Counted from the first letter of the stretch, positions 23,523 to 32,672 are shown. The stretch is 40,607 nt of DNA from Marivivens sp. (GCA_024642145.1 JAHEBS010000004.1:1-40607); one strand, 5' to 3'. Program-made: numbers and translations. The notes: a model not told the origin generated them from the sequence alone.

Positions 23523-24218
23523 ATGATCACAAGCCCGCCGGACCTGACGCCAGAGCTTGTCGCACTGGTGCAGCGGTTTCCGCCCGATCAGGGGCCCGAG
23601 CCGCATTTGCCCGATCCCGCAGAGGCTACCTATTGGCGATGGGCGGATGAACTGGCGCAAGAGGTTCCCGCAGAGGGGCTTTGGCTTTTTGCCTATGGCT
23701 CGCTGATCTGGAACCCCGATTTCGAACATGAGGCAAGCCTGCCCGCCGTGGCGCCCGGCTGGCATCGGGCCTTTTGTTTCTGGATCCGTCGCTGGCGCGG
23801 GACGCGCGAAATGCCGGGCCTGATGATGGGTCTGGACCGTGGCGGTAGCTGCAGGGGCATCGCCTATCGCCTGCCTGATCGCGATCACAGGACCCAGATC
23901 CACCGCCTGCTTGACCGCGAAATCGACGCGGACCCCCCTACGAATGCGCCGCGTTGGATCATGATCGATACGCCGCAGGGCCGCAAAAAGGCGCTCAGTT
24001 TCGTGGCCAACCACAAGGGCGCTGCCTATTCCACGCTGCGCGACCGTGATCAGGTTGCCGCCGTTCTGGCCCAAGCCGCCGGACATTGGGGTTCCTGCGC
24101 CGAATACCTGCAAAAGACCGTCACGGCGCTACAGGCGCAGGGTATCGTGGACCGTGGGCTGTGGGATCTGCAGCGCCGCGTCGCCGCGATCATCCGCGCG
24201 CGTTTCCCCCAAGGCTGA
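23523..24218 (+). CDS. chaC: ChaC-family gamma-glutamylcyclotransferase
   Basis: LWLFAYGSLIWNPDFEHEASLPAVAPGWHRAFCFW..., LMMGLDRGGSCRGIAYRL. Confidence 0.9.
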   Translation: MITSPPDLTPELVALVQRFPPDQGPEPHLPDPAEATYWRWADELAQEVPAEGLWLFAYGSLIWNPDFEHEASLPAVAPGWHRAFCFWIRRWRGTREMPGLMMGLDRGGSCRGIAYRLPDRDHRTQIHRLLDREIDADPPTNAPRWIMIDTPQGRKKALSFVANHKGAAYSTLRDRDQVAAVLAQAAGHWGSCAEYLQKTVTALQAQGIVDRGLWDLQRRVAAIIRARFPQG

Positions 24219-24289
24219 ACCTGCGGCACCGCTTGCCCTTGCAGCCAAGAGTGGCGCGCTCTACATCTTGAGCAAGACAGGAGTACCCC

Positions 24290-24526
24290 ATGGCCATTAC
24301 CGCAGAAGAGATCGAAAACCTGATCCGTGGCACCTTTCCCGCAGCCAAGATCACGGTGCAGGGTGACGACGGACAGCATTTCGCGGCGATGGTCGTCGAT
24401 GAAAGCTTTCGCGGATTGAACCGCGTCCAGCAGCAACGCGCCGTTTACGCCGCGCTGAAAGGCAAGATGGACGGCTCGCATGGGGAATTGCACGCATTGG
24501 CGCTGACCACCAAAGCGCCCGATTGA
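24290..24526 (+). CDS. bolA: BolA family protein
   Basis: MAITAEEIENLIRGTFPAAKITVQGDDGQHFAAMVVDESFRGLNRVQQQRAVYAALKGKMDGSHGELHALALTT; adjacent to grxD. Confidence 0.92.
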   Translation: MAITAEEIENLIRGTFPAAKITVQGDDGQHFAAMVVDESFRGLNRVQQQRAVYAALKGKMDGSHGELHALALTTKAPD

Positions 24527-24538
24527 GAGGACCGACAG

Positions 24539-24898
24539 ATGAGCGCGATTGACCAGATCCGCGATACCGTGACCAAGAACGATGTGGTGCTTTACATGAA
24601 AGGCACCAAGATGATGCCCCAGTGCGGCTTTTCCAGCCGCGTTGCGGGCGTGCTGAACTACCTCGGGGTCGATTTTGTCGACGTCAACGTGCTGGCTGAC
24701 GCCGATATCCGTCAGGGGATCAAGGATTTTTCGGAATGGCCGACGATCCCGCAGCTTTACGTCAAGGGCGAGTTTGTGGGCGGCTGCGACATCATCACCG
24801 AAATGACGCTGTCGGGCGAGTTGGACCAGCTGTTTGACGCCAAGGGCGTCACCTTCAACAAGGAAGCTGCGGACAAGATCCGCGAAGCCAACGGTTGA
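24539..24898 (+). CDS. grxD: Monothiol glutaredoxin Grx4 family
   Basis: VVLYMKGTKMMPQCGFSSRVAGVLNYLGVDFVDVNVL..., WPTIPQLYVKGEFVGGCDIITEM; CGFS active site. Confidence 0.97.
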   Translation: MSAIDQIRDTVTKNDVVLYMKGTKMMPQCGFSSRVAGVLNYLGVDFVDVNVLADADIRQGIKDFSEWPTIPQLYVKGEFVGGCDIITEMTLSGELDQLFDAKGVTFNKEAADKIREANG

Positions 24899-24911
24899 TT
24901 TGAAATTGAGG

Positions 24912-24939
24912 GGCGCGCGGGACTAGCCGCGCGCCTTTT
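24912..24939. terminator. Terminator hairpin between grxD and zapA
   Basis: GGCGCGCGG-GACTAG-CCGCGCGCC-TTTT; zapA stop codon (cta, 24923-24925) lies in the loop. Confidence 0.8.
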
Positions 24940-25297
24940 CCTCGACAAGGCCCGCCAGCGCCTCGGCTTCGGCTGCAAGCTCGGCAAAGGCCTCCATCAC
25001 GCGCCCCGGAATAACCGGCACCTCGACCCGCTCTGCGGGGCGGTTGGCCCTCAGTTCCAATTCCGCGATCTTGGCCTCGGCGGCCCGCAGCTTGTCTTCA
25101 AGCCCTGTCGTCTTGTCAGCCAGCATCAGGCCCGACATCAGCAACAATTGCCCCTCGGACATCCGCCCCACCTGCGACGATAGCGACTGCGCTTCGTTGT
25201 CCAGCATGGCCGCGGCGGAATGCAGATAGCGTTCCTCGCCTTCCTGACAGGCCACGGCGAACACGCGGCCGCCGATATGGATATCGACCTGCGGCAT
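24923..25297 (-). CDS. zapA: Cell division protein ZapA
   Basis: MPQVDIHIGGRVFAVACQEGEERYLHSAAAMLDNEAQSLSSQVGRMSEGQLLLMSGLMLADKT. Confidence 0.9.
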   Translation of the reverse strand: MPQVDIHIGGRVFAVACQEGEERYLHSAAAMLDNEAQSLSSQVGRMSEGQLLLMSGLMLADKTTGLEDKLRAAEAKIAELELRANRPAERVEVPVIPGRVMEAFAELAAEAEALAGLVEEKARG

Positions 25298-25818
25298 CAG
25301 TTGGCCTCCTCGATGATGGGTCTCAGTTCGGCAAGGATCGCTTCGATTTCCGCGCGATCCGCGGCACGGGTCGCCTCGAGCGCGTCGAGTTCGGCCTTGA
25401 GCGCGCGATTAACCATTTCGGCGTCAACAACCTCGTCCTCGATCGACTCGCGCAGACGGGCCGCCATGTCGCGCAGGTCGGCGTTGGTCTGGCGCAGGCG
25501 TTCCAGATCGGTGTCAAAGCTCTGGAACTGGCCCTTGAGCCGCGCCACCTCGGCCTCGAGCCGACTGACGATCTGGTCTTGCCGGTCCTTGACGCCCTTC
25601 AGACGTTCCTCGAGCTGGCGGTTGACCATCTGTTCGTCGTCCAGCCGCGACTTGAGGGCGGCAATCTCGTCGCTCTGGTCAGGCGCGGCGTCTTCGCCGT
25701 CGGCCTTGGCAGGCGGCGGCACCACGGCGGCGGCCGCGTTGGCAAGCGTCTCGACCCCGCGTCGCATACGCGACAGGGCGGCGGCTATGCGCTCCTCGTA
25801 TTCCGAGATCTCGGCCAT
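25297..25818 (-). CDS. Coiled-coil protein encoded directly upstream of zapA (candidate ZauP-like partner)
   Basis: MAEISEYEERIAAALSRMRRGVETLA... followed by long heptad-rich EIAALKSRLDDEQMVNRQLEERLKGVKDRQDQIVSRLEAEVARLKGQFQ; TGATG-type junction with zapA. Confidence 0.75.
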   Translation of the reverse strand: MAEISEYEERIAAALSRMRRGVETLANAAAAVVPPPAKADGEDAAPDQSDEIAALKSRLDDEQMVNRQLEERLKGVKDRQDQIVSRLEAEVARLKGQFQSFDTDLERLRQTNADLRDMAARLRESIEDEVVDAEMVNRALKAELDALEATRAADRAEIEAILAELRPIIEEAN

Positions 25819-26039
25819 TGCCTCTCCTTCGTTCGGGCAGCGCCGCGGCTTGGCGGTGCGAATCGTGGCGGTCTGCCCCAAGGGTATGCGATCCCCCCCC
25901 AAGCGGCAAATGGCGGTAATGCTTTAATCATAACCCTTTAGCGCTCGCGCTTGATGCGGGCTGCCGCCAGCCTTGATCTTGGGGGCCTGCCTGCTATGAG
26001 AGGGCTGATTTTCATGGCTTCGAACGAAGGAACCTCCTC

Positions 26040-28058
26040 TTGGACATTCAAGCCCTGCGCGCCGCGCACCCCGACCACTGGATGAAGGCCGCGGCCATCC
26101 GCACGCTCACCCTTGATGCCGTTACCGCCGCCAATTCTGGCCACTCGGGGATGCCCATGGGCATGGCCGATGTCGCCACGGTTCTGTTCGAAAAGCACCT
26201 GCGTTTCGACCCCAAGGCGCCGAACTGGCCCGACCGCGATCGCTTTATCCTTTCGGCGGGCCACGGCTCGATGTTGCTCTATTCGCTGCTTTATCTCACC
26301 GGCTACGCGGATATGACGCTCGACGAGATCAAGAACTTCCGCCAGTGGGGCGCCAAGACGGCAGGCCATCCGGAATATGGCCATGCCTCGGGCATCGAAA
26401 CGACCACCGGCCCCTTGGGTCAGGGCATTGCCAATTCGGTGGGCTTTGCCATTGCCGAGGAAATCCAGCGCGCCCGCTATGGCGCCAAGGTCGTTAACCA
26501 CCGCACCTATGTGATGGCGGGCGATGGCTGTCTGATGGAAGGCATCAGCCAAGAGGCCATCGGCCTTGCCGGCATGCAGGAACTGGGTCACCTGATCGTT
26601 TTCTGGGACAACAACAACATCACCATCGACGGCAAGGTCGACCTCTCGGACAAGACCGATCAGGTCAAACGTTTCGAGGCCTCGGGCTGGCACGTCCAGT
26701 CGATCGACGGCCATGATCCGGTTGCCATCGACGCGGCGATTGCCGCCGCCAAGACCGACCCCCGCCCCTCGATGATCGCCTGCAAGACGCATATCGCGCT
26801 TGGCCATGCCGCGCAGGACACGTCCAAGGGCCACGGCGCACTGACCGACAAGGCCCAGCTGGAAGCGGCCAAGGCCGCCTATGGCTGGCCCTATGGCCCG
26901 TTTGAAATCCCCGCCGCGATCAAGAGCCAGTGGGAGGCCATGGGCACCCGTGGTGCCGCGACCCGTGCCGCATGGGAAGCCGAGTTTGCCAAGCTGCCGG
27001 CCAACAAACAGGCCGAGTTTGCCCGCGCCTATGACCGCGACGTGCCGAAAAAGCTGGCCGGTGCGATCCGCGCGCTGAAAAAGTCGATTGTCGAGACCCA
27101 GCCCAAGGTCGCCACGCGCAAATCCTCGGAAATGGCGCTCGAGGTCATCAACCCGATCATGGGCGAAACCATTGGCGGTTCGGCTGACCTGACGGGCTCG
27201 AACAACACCAAGACCGCCGATCTGGGCGTGTTCCACCCCACCAACCGCAAGGGCCGCTACGTCTATTACGGCATTCGGGAACATGGCATGGCCGCGGCGA
27301 TGAACGGCATGGCGCTGCATGGCGGCGCGCGGCCCTATTCGGGCACGTTCATGTGCTTTACCGACTATGCCCGCCCCTCGATGCGCCTGTCGGCGCTGAT
27401 GGGCGTGCCGGTGGTCTATGTCATGACCCACGACTCGATCGGTCTGGGTGAAGACGGCCCCACCCACCAACCGGTCGAACACCTTGCCATCTCGCGCGCG
27501 ACGCCGAACACGCTGGTGTTCCGTCCCGCCGACAGCGTGGAAACCGCCGAAGCGTGGGAAATGGCGCTGAACCAGACCGCAACCCCATCGGTCATGGCGC
27601 TGTCGCGTCAGAACCTGCCCACCGTGCGCAAGACCAACACCAGCGCCAACCTTGTGGCCAAGGGCGGCTATGTGCTGGCCGAAGCCACCGGCAAGCGTCA
27701 GGTGATCTTGATCGCCACCGGTTCCGAGGTGGAAATTGCCTTGGCCGCGCGTGAGACGCTCGAGGCCCAAGGCATTGGCACCCGCGTGGTTTCCATGCCC
27801 TGCATGGAGCTTTTCGCGCAGCAGGACGAAGCCTATCGCAAACGCGTCCTGCCCGCAGGTCCGGTTCGCGTCGGTATCGAGGCCGCAGTGCGTCAGGGCT
27901 GGGACTGGCTGCTTACGGGCGAGCGCGGCCGTGAAGCCAAGCAGGCCTTTGTCGGCATGTCGTCCTTTGGCGCCTCGGCACCCGACAAGGTGCTTTACGA
28001 ACAATTCGGCATCACTGCGGCCAATGTCGCGGCGACGGCGAAGGGACTTTTGGGGTAA
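26040..28058 (+). CDS. tkt: Transketolase
   Basis: [80 protein letters not shown] start preceded by AAGGA. Confidence 0.97.
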   Translation: MDIQALRAAHPDHWMKAAAIRTLTLDAVTAANSGHSGMPMGMADVATVLFEKHLRFDPKAPNWPDRDRFILSAGHGSMLLYSLLYLTGYADMTLDEIKNFRQWGAKTAGHPEYGHASGIETTTGPLGQGIANSVGFAIAEEIQRARYGAKVVNHRTYVMAGDGCLMEGISQEAIGLAGMQELGHLIVFWDNNNITIDGKVDLSDKTDQVKRFEASGWHVQSIDGHDPVAIDAAIAAAKTDPRPSMIACKTHIALGHAAQDTSKGHGALTDKAQLEAAKAAYGWPYGPFEIPAAIKSQWEAMGTRGAATRAAWEAEFAKLPANKQAEFARAYDRDVPKKLAGAIRALKKSIVETQPKVATRKSSEMALEVINPIMGETIGGSADLTGSNNTKTADLGVFHPTNRKGRYVYYGIREHGMAAAMNGMALHGGARPYSGTFMCFTDYARPSMRLSALMGVPVVYVMTHDSIGLGEDGPTHQPVEHLAISRATPNTLVFRPADSVETAEAWEMALNQTATPSVMALSRQNLPTVRKTNTSANLVAKGGYVLAEATGKRQVILIATGSEVEIALAARETLEAQGIGTRVVSMPCMELFAQQDEAYRKRVLPAGPVRVGIEAAVRQGWDWLLTGERGREAKQAFVGMSSFGASAPDKVLYEQFGITAANVAATAKGLLG

Positions 28059-28083
28059 CCTGCCTCAGATCGCAGATCAAAAG

Positions 28084-28108
28084 GGCCGCGCCTAGTGCGC
28101 GGCCTTTT
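28084..28108. terminator. Bidirectional terminator hairpin between tkt and the DUF808 gene
   Basis: AAAAGG-GCCGCGC-CTAGT-GCGCGGC-CTTTT; DUF808 stop codon (cta, 28092-28094) is in the loop. Confidence 0.85.
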
Positions 28109-29069
28109 CCTTTTGACCGCTGATCCGCGCCCAGAGCGGCATGATGACGCGCGTGGCCAGCGGCAGCAGGGCCAACCCCAGCGCCAGTCCCACGATCCCG
28201 TCGATCACGGCGGTCACTGCCCAGCCGACAAAACCAGCGGCGGCTGGCACGGCATGGGCTGCGGCCTCGGACAGGTGATGGATCTTCTCATAGGGCCAAG
28301 GCCAGAGATGCGTGGTTTCCAGCCCGTGCAGCACGATGGACCCACCGACCCAGAGCATGGCGACCGTGCCGACGATTGAAAGCGTCACCAGCACGTTGGG
28401 CATGGCGGCCACAATGGTCCGGCCCAACCTGCGGGTGAAACGCAGGCGGCCTTGCCGCACCATCATCAGACCCAGATCGTCCGCGCGCACGATCAGCGCG
28501 ACCGAGCCATAGACCAGCGCGGTGATGCCGGTGCCGACCACCGCCAGAACCAGCGCCTGTTGCCACACGGCTCCGGGCGGGATCGCGGCCAGCGTGATGG
28601 TCATGATTTCGGCCGACAGGATAAAATCGGTCTTGATGGCCCCTGCCACCTTGGCCTCTTCCAGATGCGCCGGATCGCGGACATCCAGATCTTCCTCGAT
28701 CGCGTGGCTGGCATGGGGCCAGAACAGGTGGAAAACCTTTTCAGCGCCCTCAAAGCACAGATAGGCCCCGCCCAGCATCAGGATCGGCGTGATCGCCTGC
28801 GGTAGAAACGCCGCCAGCGCCATGGCGACGGGCAAGAGAAACAAGAGCTTGTTGCGCAAGGAACCTTTGGTAATGCGCCAGATCATCGGCAATTCGCGCT
28901 CGGCCGAGAAACCCTGCACATAGGTGGGCGTCACTGCGGCATCGTCGATGACCACGCCGGCCGCTTTGCTGCCGGCCTTGGCCGCTGCGGTGGCCACATC
29001 GTCAAGACTGGTGGCCGCGACCTTGGCTATGGCCGCAACATCATCAAATAGCGCGATCAAACCGCTCAA
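28092..29069 (-). CDS. DUF808 (YedI-like) inner membrane protein
   Basis: MSGLIALFDDVAAIAKVAATSLDDVATAAAKAGSKAAGVVIDDAAVTPTYVQGFSAERELPMIWRITKGSLRNKLLFLLP...GGAYLCFEGAEKVFH. Confidence 0.93.
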   Translation of the reverse strand: MSGLIALFDDVAAIAKVAATSLDDVATAAAKAGSKAAGVVIDDAAVTPTYVQGFSAERELPMIWRITKGSLRNKLLFLLPVAMALAAFLPQAITPILMLGGAYLCFEGAEKVFHLFWPHASHAIEEDLDVRDPAHLEEAKVAGAIKTDFILSAEIMTITLAAIPPGAVWQQALVLAVVGTGITALVYGSVALIVRADDLGLMMVRQGRLRFTRRLGRTIVAAMPNVLVTLSIVGTVAMLWVGGSIVLHGLETTHLWPWPYEKIHHLSEAAAHAVPAAAGFVGWAVTAVIDGIVGLALGLALLPLATRVIMPLWARISGQKEKAAH

Positions 29070-29142
29070 AACCGTCTCCTACGAATCGTTACCTACTACC
29101 TATGCGCGCGCTGGCGTCAGACAAGCCAGATGTTGGCGCAAC

Positions 29143-29186
29143 CGTTAGCGCCAACCGCGGCAGCAGGGTGACGGTTACCGCTAACA
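29143..29186. promoter_or_regulatory. Tandem CceR/LacI-like operator sites upstream of the first gap gene
   Basis: CGTTAGCGCCAACC (29143-29156) and GGTTACCGCTAACA (29173-29186); both resemble the dyad TGTTAnCGnTAACA. Confidence 0.6.
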
Positions 29187-29271
29187 CTTTGGCCAATTTG
29201 CGCAAATGCCCTTTCGCGCGGGCGCGCGGCCCTCTATCGAGCGGCAAAACTCACGTATCGGGATACCTCGC

Positions 29272-30270
29272 ATGACTGTCACGCTCGGGATCAATGGCTT
29301 CGGCCGCATCGGCCGCTGCACGCTGGCGCACATCGCCGAGGCTGCGCGCAACGATGTGCAGGTCGTCAAGATCAACGCCACCGGCCCCATCGAAACCAAC
29401 GCGCATCTGCTGAAATACGACAGCGTTCATGGCCGCTTTCCGGGTCAGGTCAGTGTCGCGGGCAATACGCTGGATGTGGGTCGTGGCCCTATCGAGGTCA
29501 GTTCGACCTACAACCCCGAAGAGCTGGACTGGTCGGGCGTCGATGTGGTTCTGGAATGCACCGGCACGTTCAACGAACGCGACAAGGCCGCGGTTCACCT
29601 TGGCCGTGGCGCCAAGCGTGTTCTGGTTTCGGCACCCGCCAAGCGCGCCGATCTGACCGTGGTCTATGGCGTGAACCACCGCGCGCTGACCACTGAACAT
29701 TTTGTGGTGTCAAACGCCTCTTGCACCACCAACTGTCTCGCGCCTTTGGCCAAGGTGCTGAATGATGCGGTCGGCATCGAAGCCGGTATCATGACCACGA
29801 TCCACAGCTACACCGGCGATCAACCCACTCTGGACCGCCGCCACAAAGACCTCTACCGCGCCCGCGCCGCTGCCATGGCGATGATCCCGACCTCGACCGG
29901 CGCCGGCAAGGCCATTGGCGAGGTGCTGCCCGAGTTGGAAGGCAAGCTTGAAGGTTCGGCGATCCGCGTGCCCACCCCCAATGTCTCGGCTGTGGACCTG
30001 ACCTTTTATGCGGGCAAGGATGTCACCGTCGCCGACATCAACGAGATCATGCGGGATGCCGCACTGGGTCCGATGAGCCATGTTCTGGCCTACGACCCCG
30101 AGCCCAAAGTCTCGATCGACTTCAACCACACGACCCATTCCTCGATCTTCGCCCCCGACCAGACCCGTGTGACCTCCAAGCGCATGGTCCGCGTGCTGGC
30201 GTGGTATGACAACGAATGGGGCTTTTCGGCGCGCATGGCCGATGTCGCGGCAATGATGGGCCGCCTCTAG
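29272..30270 (+). CDS. gap: Glyceraldehyde-3-phosphate dehydrogenase paralog 1 (predicted NADP-preferring, GapB-like)
   Basis: [56 protein letters not shown]..., [19 protein letters not shown]. Confidence 0.95.
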   Translation: MTVTLGINGFGRIGRCTLAHIAEAARNDVQVVKINATGPIETNAHLLKYDSVHGRFPGQVSVAGNTLDVGRGPIEVSSTYNPEELDWSGVDVVLECTGTFNERDKAAVHLGRGAKRVLVSAPAKRADLTVVYGVNHRALTTEHFVVSNASCTTNCLAPLAKVLNDAVGIEAGIMTTIHSYTGDQPTLDRRHKDLYRARAAAMAMIPTSTGAGKAIGEVLPELEGKLEGSAIRVPTPNVSAVDLTFYAGKDVTVADINEIMRDAALGPMSHVLAYDPEPKVSIDFNHTTHSSIFAPDQTRVTSKRMVRVLAWYDNEWGFSARMADVAAMMGRL

Positions 30271-30326
30271 ACCATCCTTGGTTAATTAGTCTTTCAGAGC
30301 ATGCCTCGGGCCGATAGGTTCGGGGC

Positions 30327-30470
30327 ATGTCCAATTTTACGGCTTTTGGCCTTGCGGTCATCATCGTTGCGGCCATTACGGCCGACCAACTGCTATGGTC
30401 GGGCGTGGGCGGCATGTGGGTTGCGCGTAGTTTTATCGATTTTCTCGAAACCTTGGCCTTTTGGCGATAG
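30327..30470 (+). CDS. 47-aa single-TM small membrane protein between the two gap genes
   Basis: MSNFTAFGLAVIIVAAITADQLLWSGVGGMWVARSFIDFLETLAFWR*; below the ORF-track length cutoff; N-terminal TM and aromatic C-terminus. Confidence 0.65.
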   Translation: MSNFTAFGLAVIIVAAITADQLLWSGVGGMWVARSFIDFLETLAFWR

Positions 30471-30493
30471 TTCGCCGCATCTGCGAAATGAAT

Positions 30494-30531
30494 GTTGACC
30501 TTTGGCGTAAAATCGCAATGTTAGCGCAAAC
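30494..30531 (+). promoter_or_regulatory. Second gap promoter overlapped by a CceR/LacI-like operator
   Basis: TTGACC at 30494-30499, then TGTTAGCGCAAACA (30518-30531; 13/14 palindromic) over the expected -10. Confidence 0.6.
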
Positions 30532-30567
30532 AGTAAGGGCCTGCCCTGCTGCTATTGGAGGATTGTC

Positions 30568-31569
30568 ATGACTGTCAAAGTTGCCATCAACGGATTTGGC
30601 CGTATCGGGCGCAATGTGCTACGCGGCATCATCGAATCTGGCCGTAAGGATATCGAAGTCATTGCGATCAACGATTTGGGGCCTGTGGAATCGAACGCGC
30701 ATTTGCTGCGTTTCGACTCGGTCCATGGACGTTTCCCGCATGAGGTCACGACCGGCCCCGATTGGATCAACGTCGGCCGCGGCCCGATCCGCGTCACCGC
30801 GATCCGCAATCCCGCCGAACTGCCTTGGGGTGATGTCGATATCATTCTGGAATGCACCGGCATCTTTACCTCCAAGGAAAAGGTCCAGCCGCATCTGGCC
30901 ACTGGCGCCAAGCGCGTGTTGATCTCGGCCCCGGGCGATGGTGCGGACAAGACGATTGTCTATGGCGTCAATCACGACAGCCTGACGCGCGACGATATCG
31001 TGGTGTCGAACGCCTCATGCACCACGAACTGCCTGTCCCCCGTGGCCAAGGTGCTGAATGACGGCATTGGCATCGTGAAGGGCTTTATGACCACGGTGCA
31101 TAGCTACACCGGTGACCAGCCCACGCTGGATACGCTGCACAAGGACCTCTACCGCGCCCGCGCCGCCGCGCTGAGCATGATCCCCACCTCGACAGGTGCC
31201 GCCAAGGCCGTGGGTCTGGTTCTGCCGGAATTGAAAGGCAAACTGGACGGTGTGGCGATCCGCGTGCCGACACCCAACGTCTCGGTCGTCGATCTGGTGT
31301 TCGAATCCGCCCGCCCGACAACGGCAGAAGAGGTCAACAGCCTGATCCGCAGCGCCGCCAACGGCGCGCTGAAGGGCGTGCTGGGCTTTACCGATTTCCA
31401 TAACGTGTCGATGGACTTTAACCACGACCCGCATTCGTCGATCTTCCACATGGATCAGACCCGCGTGATGGAAGGCAATATGGTCCGTATTCTGACGTGG
31501 TATGACAACGAATGGGGCTTTTCCAACCGCATGGCCGATACGGCCGTGGCGATGGGCAAGCTGATCTAG
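30568..31569 (+). CDS. gap: Glyceraldehyde-3-phosphate dehydrogenase paralog 2 (NAD-type GapA)
   Basis: [56 protein letters not shown]..., [19 protein letters not shown]. Confidence 0.96.
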   Translation: MTVKVAINGFGRIGRNVLRGIIESGRKDIEVIAINDLGPVESNAHLLRFDSVHGRFPHEVTTGPDWINVGRGPIRVTAIRNPAELPWGDVDIILECTGIFTSKEKVQPHLATGAKRVLISAPGDGADKTIVYGVNHDSLTRDDIVVSNASCTTNCLSPVAKVLNDGIGIVKGFMTTVHSYTGDQPTLDTLHKDLYRARAAALSMIPTSTGAAKAVGLVLPELKGKLDGVAIRVPTPNVSVVDLVFESARPTTAEEVNSLIRSAANGALKGVLGFTDFHNVSMDFNHDPHSSIFHMDQTRVMEGNMVRILTWYDNEWGFSNRMADTAVAMGKLI

Positions 31570-31574
31570 AAAAA

Positions 31575-31598
31575 GGGCGCTTCGGCGCCCTTATTTCT
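31575..31598. terminator. Bidirectional terminator between gap and coaD
   Basis: AAAAA-GGGCGC-TTCG-GCGCCC-TTATTTCTT; UUCG-type tetraloop. Confidence 0.85.
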
Positions 31599-32091
31599 TA
31601 CGCGCGAGCCGTTCGGTCAGCGCCGCCTTGACTGCGGGGCTGACAAAACGACCGACATCACCGCCAAGCCGCGCGATTTCCTTGACCAGTTTCGAGGCAA
31701 TCGCCTGATGGCGCGCCTCGGCCATCAGGAACACGGTCTCGATCGAGCTGTCGAGCGCGCGGTTCATACCGACCATCTGAAATTCGTATTCGAAATCCGC
31801 CACGGCCCGCAGTCCGCGGATGATCACCCCCGCGCCAACCTCGCGCGCGCAGTCGATCAGCAGATTGTCGAAAGGATGCACAAGGATCTCGGTCCCCGTA
31901 TCGGCGGCAATCGCGACGCATTCGGCCTCGATCATGGCGACACGTTCGTCCAGCGAAAACAGTGGGCCCTTGTCGTGGTTGATGGCCACACCGATGACCA
32001 AACGGTCCACCAGTCGGCAGGCGCGCTTGATGATATCGGAATGTCCGATCGTGACCGGGTCAAAGGTCCCGGGGTAAAGCCCTGTGCGCAT
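31591..32091 (-). CDS. coaD: Phosphopantetheine adenylyltransferase
   Basis: MRTGLYPGTFDPVTIGHSDIIKRACRLVDRLVIGV..., GVIIRGLRAVADFEYEFQMVGMNR. Confidence 0.97.
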   Translation of the reverse strand: MRTGLYPGTFDPVTIGHSDIIKRACRLVDRLVIGVAINHDKGPLFSLDERVAMIEAECVAIAADTGTEILVHPFDNLLIDCAREVGAGVIIRGLRAVADFEYEFQMVGMNRALDSSIETVFLMAEARHQAIASKLVKEIARLGGDVGRFVSPAVKAALTERLARKK

Positions 32092-32152
32092 CTTGTCCTC
32101 TCGCAAGGTCGTCAACCCTGACGCAACATGATTACGTCAGGGATTTCAAGGC

Positions 32153-32587
32153 TTAGTGCCCCATGATCATGCCTTGGAGCGCATCCTTTTCCATCGAGAG
32201 TTCGGAAAGCCGCGCCTTGACCACATCGCCGATGGACACCAGCCCGATCATTTTGCCGTCCCGGACAACCGGCAAGTGACGGAAACGACCGTTGGTCATG
32301 ATCTCCAGCACGCGGTCCGCGCTGTCATTTTCGCTGCATGTGGTGACTTTGCTTGTCATCATCGAGGCCACGGTATCATCGAGACAACCACTGCCGCGCC
32401 GCCCGATTTCGCGCACGATGTCACGCTCGGACAGGATGCCATCCGCCGTTAACCCATTGCTGGACACGACCAATGCACCGATGCGTTTTTCCGACAGAAT
32501 CGCGACAGCGGCGCTGACCTTGGCCGAAGGCGAGATCGTCAAAATGGCACCCGCGGGCTTGCCGTTAAGGATCTGGGTCACGAGCAT
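32153..32587 (-). CDS. Tandem CBS-domain protein
   Basis: MLVTQILNGKPAGAILTISPSAKVSAAVAILSEKRIGALVVSSNGLTADGILSERDIVREI...NGRFRHLPVVRDGKMIGLVSIGDVVKARLSEL. Confidence 0.92.
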   Translation of the reverse strand: MLVTQILNGKPAGAILTISPSAKVSAAVAILSEKRIGALVVSSNGLTADGILSERDIVREIGRRGSGCLDDTVASMMTSKVTTCSENDSADRVLEIMTNGRFRHLPVVRDGKMIGLVSIGDVVKARLSELSMEKDALQGMIMGH

Positions 32588-32672
32588 GGCTGTCCTCCAT
32601 AGTTTTGTTACTTAAATTGTCGCGGTCACGCAATTTTATGTCAAGCCGGATAACGGCTTGGCCGCTGATCGG

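Noticed and set aside
25819-26039. 6S RNA or other structured RNA between the zapA operon and tkt
   Set aside because: I could not trace a long rod with a central bubble by eye; the region is adequately explained as divergent promoters (TTGATC-N16-TATGAG for tkt).
25938-28004. 688-aa minus-strand ORF opposite tkt, and similar long antisense ORFs (e.g. 33627-35048 opposite mmsA, 8726-10099 opposite gltA, 13031-14356 opposite ccmF, 1127-2104 opposite trpD)
   Set aside because: High-GC codon-shadow ORFs; translations are His/Arg/Gly-rich with no recognisable domain, and the opposite strand carries an unambiguous enzyme.
32642-32660. CAAGCCG-GATAA-CGGCTTG hairpin after the LysR gene as an intrinsic terminator
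   Set aside because: No convincing U-tract on the minus strand; could be a weak terminator but not supported enough to list.
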